Positions 34,043 to 43,000 of a stretch of DNA of 64,000 nt are shown here, one piece after another. Source of the DNA: Arthrospiribacter ruber (lineage in GTDB: Bacteria > Bacteroidota > Bacteroidia > Cytophagales > Cyclobacteriaceae); assembly GCF_019343195.1 (NCBI RefSeq), contig NZ_RPHB01000009.1, positions 124,001 to 188,000 of the forward strand, in the 5' to 3' direction. The notes under the pieces were generated by a model that was not told the origin of the DNA, made no database searches, and worked only from the letters and a program-made list of their open reading frames with translations. A program made the position numbers and the translations under genes. Within the stretch, counting starts at the first letter, position 1; the number at the start of each line of letters is the position of its first letter.

Positions 34043-37000
34043 ATGAAAAGTTCAATACTTCAGAATGGTCTCTATACACTTTTTATGGTGTTGATAATTA
34101 TAGGTTTCATTTTTCCGATGCAAGCTTTTGGACAGGCCGGTACTTTAAAGTTTACAGAAGTAGGCCATCACGGAAATACATTGACTGATGGGGCTGCCGG
34201 TTCAACTGACATACCAGGCATTACCTATAATATCTATGGAGTTAATTCGAGTGGAGGGAAAATAGGAAATATCTTGGTTTTAGACTATGCTCCCCCAAGA
34301 GAGTCACACTATTTCTTTATTGATGATGGCAGTTGGATGGGATTACCAATAAATAGATTGATAATTGAAAGCGGATCAGGTAATTCGTTTTCTCTAAAAA
34401 GCTTCAAAGTATTTGATGAATTAGGCGAGTCTCCAAATTTTTTAATTTCGGGTTTCCGGGATGGAATACCCGTAGCTACACAAACCCAAACCATTAGCCC
34501 TGGTGCTTATATTCAGATCAATCTAAATACTGATTTTGAAAATGTTAATAGAGTGGAGATTTCAAATCAGAATGGATCTGTTACTCAATCTTTTAACACT
34601 TTTGTATTTGAAAATCCAAGTGTAGTAGTTGCTTTGCCGACCATATCCACCTCGGCTGCATCCTCTATTTTTGCCACAGGAACTACCTTCAATGGCAATG
34701 TAACCTCTGATGGTGGAGCCACTGTCACTGCCCGAGGTTTTGTATATTCCAGTTCAAACAATACCCCAACTATAGGGGGATCAGGAGTAACCAATGTGAC
34801 ATCAGGAAGTGGTACGGGTACTTTCAATGAGACGGTTTCTGGATTAAGCCCTTCGACAACTTATTATTTTCAGGCTTATGCCACCAATAGTCAGGGGACG
34901 AGCTATGGGGGAGTGGAGAGTTTTACAACTGATTTGGATTGTAGTACTCCACCCGATCAGAACTTTGGGAGTTATGAAGATATTGATTACAGGGGTTCAA
35001 TAACTTATCAATGCATTACATATACTGGTAGTGATGCTTATGTAGGAATCGGCAACGCAGTTGGCCAAGCAATCACATTAAGTCCACTTTTTTCAGGTAG
35101 TGCAGTGGTATTGATAAGTGATTCTCCGGGAGGGTATGTAAGCTTTAATAGTGCAAATCCTTCAAATAATTTTAGAATTGTATCATTTGTGGCAGAATTT
35201 TTTGGACATTCCAATGGGCAAGTGTCTGAGGTCTATTCGATTAAAGGGTATGATGATGGAATAGAAGTAGTTAGCGTGACTGGATTTGAGGTAAAAGCCT
35301 CTGGGACTTATGGTATTGGAAATGCTGCTATTGGTTATATCAGAGAGGATTTTGATCAAGATGGAAGTAATTCAGGAACACTCACTTTCGGAATAGGTTG
35401 GAGTAATATTGATGAGATCAGATTTTTCCCCGAAGATGATGCCCCTTTTAACAATATATATATTGGTTTAGATAATATCAATTTTGAGCCAGCTGAAATT
35501 GTAATTTCAGCTCCAAGTGTTAATTCAAACACTGCCTCTTCAATCAATTCGTCGGAAGCCACTTTAAATGGTGATGTAACCTCAGATGGAGGCTCCGCAG
35601 TTTCTGCCCGAGGTTTCGTTTATTCCAGTTCTGACAATACTCCAACCATTGGTGAAAGTGGAGTAACCAATGTGGTAGTTGGGAGCGGTACTGGCACTTT
35701 CCAAGAGACAGTATCAGGTTTGGAACCTTCGACTACCTACTATTTCCAAGCTTATGCCACCAATTCTGAGGGAACAAGCTACGGGGGAGTGGAGAGTTTC
35801 ACGACAATAGCTATTCCTTGCACAGGTACCATAACCATTGGCTCAACTGCTTTAGGAGCTGCTTATTCTATCGATGGAGGTGTTCTGAAAACTTCAGGAA
35901 ATGCAACTGTACCAGCTTCTGTAATTGTAGACTACCTACAAAATACTGGAGATTTGGTCATTGAGTCTTGTGATGGGGATGTTGTGATTCGAGAAAATAT
36001 ACAAATTGCTTTAACAACTTCTAGAACGCTTACCTTCCAATCTTCCAGAGACATTGTATTGACCGATGAGAAAGAGATTACTGCATCAGGTAACAACCTC
36101 AATCTAATTTTTTGGGCAGACACTGATGCTGATCAATCTGGAGGAGTTCTCTTTGACTCTAATACAAGTATTTCAAGTAACAACGGTCATATTTGGATTG
36201 GAGGTGGGGGCTCCACGGAATTATGGAACGGGTTGACTGTCGGTGACAGCTATGCTGTAGGTCTCACAAATACTGCAACAGGTGTTTCTGAAACTTATGC
36301 CGGTATCAATGCTGTTGGAAGCTCAATCAATGCCGGCGAAGGAAACCTGTACCTAAATGGTAAATCCACCCAAACAACGTACAGATTTGGGATTGGAACC
36401 AGGATAAACAGGATGGACATGACCGGAAATGACATTACAATTCTCGGCGAAGGTTCACCAAACGCCAACACGAGCTCTGACACCAATAGAGGCAACTGGG
36501 GTATAGGAGTAGAAAATACCATTATTACTGGCTCTGGAAACATATTACTCGAAGGCAAAGCTGGAGGACAAAATGCCGGCTCCAATGGAGGTGGAAATCA
36601 CGGGATTTTCACTAATTCAAATTCTTCAATTATCGTAAAAGGCTCTGGGAATTTAACCCTAATCGGAACTGGAGGAGGCAATCCTTCTATCAGTGCCAAC
36701 AGCGACAATGATGGTATCCGGCTCAACGGAGGAACCCTGAGGGTTGATACTGGAACATTATTGCTTAATGGTACAACAGGACTTCATGCAAACTCTTCAG
36801 ATATTGATTATACAAATGGTATTTCAGAATCTAGGGATGATTCAAATGCTTTGGCAGGAGGAAAAATAATTTTGGAAGCCAATGAAATAAATGTTGCAAG
36901 CATTGTGAGATTTAGAGGGGATGAAGGCTCTTTAATCGTTAGACCAAGAACTATTAATACGACTATTGGTCTCGGAGGTGCTACAGGTACACTTCAAGTA

Positions 37001-40000
37001 AGCTCCACTATACTTAGCGAAAACTTTGAAAACGGATTCAAAGAAATAATAATTGGATCAGCAGAAACTGGAAAAATCACAATAGGAGGCAGTACTACAT
37101 TCAAAGACAACCTGACCCTAAAGTCCTCCGGACAAATCGAAATGTTGGCATCCAGTTCCTTGACAGGTCAGGTAGGAGAAAATGCCTCTTTGGTACTCTG
37201 GTCTGATGCAATAGCCAATGGCACAGGCAATATCAACATCAATGAACTTGCCAGCATCAATACCAACGGCGGTCATATTTGGATGGGGTCAGGTCAGGCA
37301 GAAGAAATCTGGAATGACCTTACAGGGCCAGAAGGAGCGACAGTTGCCGGATATGCTATCAATGTGGAATCTGCTAGTCTTAACAGTGGTACTGGAGATA
37401 TAAGGTTGATTGGTAAGAGCACGAATAATTTTGGGATCAGGTTGATCTCCAACAACAGCTCAAATAGAAATGTAGATTTAAACGGAGCAAATATTCATTT
37501 GATTGGTTCAAGTGCAAGTACCGCCGCAGGGGCCAGGGGAGTATCACTTTCCACCTCAGGAAGTGGTGGATCCGAATTAAATGTTTCTGCTACAAATTCC
37601 ATTTTTGTCCAAGGGGAACTGCCAACTACCAACGGCAACCCTATTCACATCGTCGGTGGTGGCGGAGGTTTGATTACCCTTGATGCCCAGGGAGGTAACA
37701 TAGACCTTACTGCTAATAAAATCAATATCAATGGAACTGCTACCCTAATATCAGAAGACGGGAAATTAAACATTTACCCTATTGACCCCAACACCTCTAT
37801 TGGTATTGGAGGGACTGCAGGAAGTTTATTGCTTTCTTCAAATAACTTCAGTACCCATTTTGCTGATGGGTTCTCGGAAATAATTGTAGGGAATAATCAA
37901 ACCGGGCTTATAACATTAGAAGGAGACATTACTTACCATGATCCTTTAACTATTAAATCCAATGGGAGCATCATTTTTAATTCAAATGCTAATGTAAGCA
38001 GCCCATTTGCCAATAATTTGAAATTATGGAGCCGTGCAAGTGGTAACAATGAAGCAACCGATGCTAATTATGGCAAAGTATGGATGCTTCAAGGTTCTTC
38101 AGTTAATTCAGGCGGTGGAGATATAATTATGGGTGGAGGTTCTGATCCTTTGGTAGGTTTTGCTTTTGGAGATTCAAGCGTTCCTTCTACAGATGAAAAT
38201 TCTGCACGAAATCGTGGAGTGACAATCAATGGCTCAATAAATGCAGCAGGAGGAAATATTACAATTAATGGTAAAGCATCGAACAGCGTTTCAAATGGTA
38301 GAGGGGTAAGCATTGGAGCAACGATAAAAACTTCAAACAATGGCAATATCACGATAAATGGAATTGCTAGAGGTATTTCGGATGCTATTGCCTTAGGTGA
38401 TAGTTGGTTTAACCCTAGTGCAATTGGTATTTTGGAAAATGAAAACGGATACATTTTTCTTGATGGCAAACCAACTGCATCAGCGAGAAATGGGATCAAT
38501 GTTTCAACACCAGGTTCTTTTATCAAAACTGGTGGAAACTTCACTGCACTAAGTACCGGAAGAATTTCAGCTTCATTAGGGGGATTGATCATTGGAGGGG
38601 ACTCCAATTTAGAAGCAACTGACAATATTACTTTATCGCATGAAAGCAATGATTTCGGCGGTAGTGTTTCGGTGTCAAGTGCAGCAAACCTCCAGATTTT
38701 TGGTCAAAATGAATTGGTACTTGGAGAGATAAGTGTAAGCGGTTTGATTGACATTTCTACTCTTGGAGGAGACTTAAAAATCAACCAAAGTATCACCACT
38801 ACCAATTCCTCCACAAATGCCATTCAATTAATTGCAGATATCAATAAGTCAGCAGGTGATCCTACTGGTGGCAATATCTTAATCACTGGAAATCCAACGA
38901 TAACTGTTGGACCAGGGGGCACTGCCAAACTTTTCTCAGGAAGTATCTCTGATAGTGAAGGATTGTCAGATTTGGTTTCAATAGAAAATATCCGCTACAA
39001 CTCAGATCCAAGCCTGATAGAAGGCGATCCAATAGGTGATGGAGTTTATGTGATATTCAGGGAAAAAGATTGTCTAAATCCTGATAATGCAGGGGAAATC
39101 ACCGGTACTCAAACGATTTGTTTTGAAACTGCCCCAACAATTTTCACCAATAACCAAAGCCCTAGTGGAGAAACAGGAACCTTGGAGTTCATGTGGCAAT
39201 TCACTACCCTAGATCCATCAGGTCTAGGCTTTGATGACAGCAATTGGACAGACATATCCAATTCAAATTCTGCATCTTACCAAAGCAGCACATTAGCAAA
39301 TACTACTTGGTTTAGGAGATTGGCAAAAGTGGAATGCGAAAGTGACTGGAGCAAAGCATTACCTTCTAATTCAATAGTGGTGACAGTAGATGAAGCTACA
39401 GTTTCCGGCCACATCACTGGACAAAATTCCATCACCTATGGAGAAAGTACAGGGGATCTGGTTCTTTCAGGAAACATAGGAGAAGTAATCAAGTGGCAAA
39501 GAAGACAAGGTGACAGTGGAACGTGGATGGACTTAGCTATAACTTCTAAAGTGTACGAAGAAAGTCCTGCTGAAACTGGAACCTGGTATTACAGAGCAGA
39601 AGTAAAAAGCGGAGTCTGTAATTCAGTTTTCACAGATGCTTTTGAAGTTGAAGTAAGTAAAAAGGAACTTTTGATTTCAGGTAGTTTTACAGCTCTTGAC
39701 AAAATTTACGATGGGTCGGAAGCAGCTGTATTTAACACCAATAATTTGAGCTTATCCGGAATTGCAGGAAGTGATGATGTTTCCCTTGACAATGTTGTTC
39801 TGAAATTCAACTCCCCTAATGTTGGAGAAAATAGGTCAGTTCAGATTTCTTCTGCGGGATTGTCCGGCACTCGAGCTGACAATTACACACTTAGCCTGAT
39901 AAACGCCCCTACAAGCACCGCTGACATTACACCTGCTAGCATCAGCGTAACTCCAGATAGCAATCAATCAAAAATATATGGAAGCATTGATCCAATATTC

Positions 40001-43000
40001 ACCTATACCTTCAACGGCCAAGTCCAAAATGAGACACCTTCATTAATAGGTAATCTTGGCAGGAAAAGCGGTGAAAATGTCAACAACTATAATATTAACA
40101 TTGGAACCTTGGCTTTGGAAGATAATGGAGACTTCCTGGCTAGTAATTACAAAATCGAATTCACCGACAACATTACTTTCCAAATTACTGCAAAACAGTT
40201 ATCTGTAATCGTAGATACCGGACAAAGCAAGGTTTACGGAGCGGCAGACCCTGTCTTTACTTTCAAAGCAACAGGTTTTGAGAACGGAGATGATGAGGAT
40301 GTAATTTCCGGAGCCTTGGCAAGAGCCACAGGTGAAAATGTAGGCAACTATGCCATCAACTTGGGAAGCTTAAGCGCAGGAGACAATTACGACATTGACT
40401 TCAACAGTGCTGACTTCACCATCACCAAAAAGACACTCGTAATCAATGCGGATGCAGGACAAAGCAAGGTTTACGGAGCGGCAGACCCTGTCTTTACTTT
40501 CAAAGCAACAGGTTTTGAGAACGGAGATGATGAGGATGTAATTTCCGGAGCCTTGGCAAGAGCCACAGGTGAAAATGTAGGCAACTATGCCATCAACTTG
40601 GGAAGCTTAAGTGCAGGAGACAATTACGACATTGACTTCAACAGTGCTGACTTCACCATCACCAAAAAGACACTTGTGATCACTGCCGATTCAGGACAGA
40701 GCAAAGTTTACGGAGCAGCAGACCCTGTATTTACCTTCAAAGCTTCAGGTTTTGAAAATGGAGACGATGAGGATGTGTTGACTGGAACATTGTCCAGAGC
40801 CGCAGGGGAGAATGTAGGCAACTATGCCATCAACCTAGGAAGCCTTAGCGCAGGTGAGAACTATGTGATCGACTTCAACAGTGCTGACTTCGCTATCACC
40901 AAAAAGACACTTGTCATCACTGCCGATGCAGGACAGAGCAAAGTTTACGGAGCAGCAGACCCTGTCTTTACCTTCAAAGCAACAGGTTTTGAAAATGATG
41001 ATGACGAGGATGTGTTGACTGGAACATTGTCCAGAGTCGCAGGTGAAAATGTAGGCAACTATGCCATCAACCTGGGTAGCTTAAGTGCCGGAGACAATTA
41101 CGGGATTGACTTCAAGGGAGCGGATTTCGCTATCACAAAAGCTACCTTGACAGTTACAGCTGAAGCAGGTCAATCCAAAATCTACGGTACAGCAGATCCG
41201 GTATTCACCTTCAAAGCTTCAGGTTTTGAAAATGATGATGACGAGGATGTGTTGACTGGAACTTTGGCCAGAACCGCAGGAGAAAATGTAGGTAACTACG
41301 CCATCAACCTGGGAAGCTTAAGCGCAGGAGACAATTACGCGATTGACTTCAAGGGAGCGGACTTTGCGATCACCAAAAAGACACTCGTAATCACTGCGGA
41401 TGCAGGACAAAGCAAAGTTTACGGAGCAGCAGACCCTGTCTTTACTTTCAAAGCAACAGGTTTTGAGAACGGAGATGATGAGGATGTAATTTCCGGAGCC
41501 TTGGCAAGAGCAGCAGGGGAGAATGTAGGCAACTATGCCATCAACCTGGGAAGCTTAAGTGCCGGAGACAATTACGAGATTGACTTCAAGGGAGCTGACT
41601 TCACCATCACCAAAAAGACACTTGTGATCACTGCCGATGCAGGACAGAGCAAAGTTTACGGTGCAGCAGACCCTGTCTTTACCTTCAAAGCAACAGGTTT
41701 TGAAAATGGAGATGATGAGGATATGCTTTCCGGAACCTTGGCAAGAGCAGCAGGAGAAAATGTAGGCAACTACGCCATCAACCTGGGAAGCTTAAGTGCC
41801 GGAAACAATTACGAGATTGACTTCAACGGGGCTGACTTTACCATCACCAAAAAGACCTTGGTCATCACTGCCGATGCAGGACAAAGCAAAGTTTACGGTT
41901 CAACAGATCCTGTATTCACTTTCAAAGCAACAGATTTTGAAAATGATGATGATGAAGATGTGTTGACTGGAACTTTGGCAAGAACAGCAGGTGAGAATGT
42001 AGGCAACTATGCCATCAACTTAGGCAGCCTGAGCGCCGGAGACAATTATGCCATTGATTTCAATGGAGCGGACTTCACCATCACCAAAAAGACCTTGGTC
42101 ATCACTGCCGATGCAGGACAGAGCAAAGTTTACGGTGCAGCAGACCCTGTATTTACCTTCAAAGCTTCAGGTTTTGAAAATGATGATGACGAGGATGTGT
42201 TGACTGGAACATTGTCCAGAGTCGCAGGAGAAAATGTCGGTAACTACGCCATCAATTTGGGCAGCTTAAGTGCAGGAGACAATTACGAGATTGACTTCAA
42301 GGGAGCGGATTTCGCTATCACAAAAGCTACCTTGACAGTTACAGCTGATGCAGGACAGAGCAAAGTTTACGGAGCAGCAGATCCTGTCTTTACTTTCAAA
42401 GCAACAGGTTTTGAAAATGGAGATGACGAGGAGGTACTTTCCGGTGCCTTGGCAAGAGCCGCAGGTGAAAATGTAGGCAACTATGCCATCAACCTAGGAA
42501 GCCTTAGCGCAGGTGAGAACTATGTGATCGACTTCAACAGTGCTGACTTCGCTATCACCAAAAAGACACTTGTCATCACTGCCGATGCAGGACAGAGCAA
42601 AGTTTACGGTGCCGCAGATCCTGTCTTTACTTTCAAAGCAACAGGTTTTGAAAATGATGATGACGAGGACGTACTTACTGGAACCTTGGCAAGAACAGCA
42701 GGGGAAAATGTAGGCAACTACGCCATCAATCTGGGAAGCTTAAGTGCCGGAGACAATTACGAGATTGACTTCAACAGTGCGGACTTCACCATCATCAAAA
42801 AGACACTCGTAATCACCGCAGATGCAGGGCAAAGTAAAGTTTACGGAGCAGCAGACCCTGTATTCACCTTCAAAGCAACGGGTTTTGAAAATGGAGATGA
42901 CGAGGAGGTACTTTCCGGAGCCTTGGCAAGAGCCGCAGGTGAAAATGTAGGCAACTATGCCATCAATCTGGGAAGCTTAAGTGCAGGAGACAATTACGAG

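Noticed and set aside
38089-38649. 186-aa minus-strand frame inside the giant gene
   Set aside because: It mirrors low-complexity Gly/Asn-rich codons of the beta-helix region and is Pro/Ile/Leu-biased as expected for an antisense shadow.
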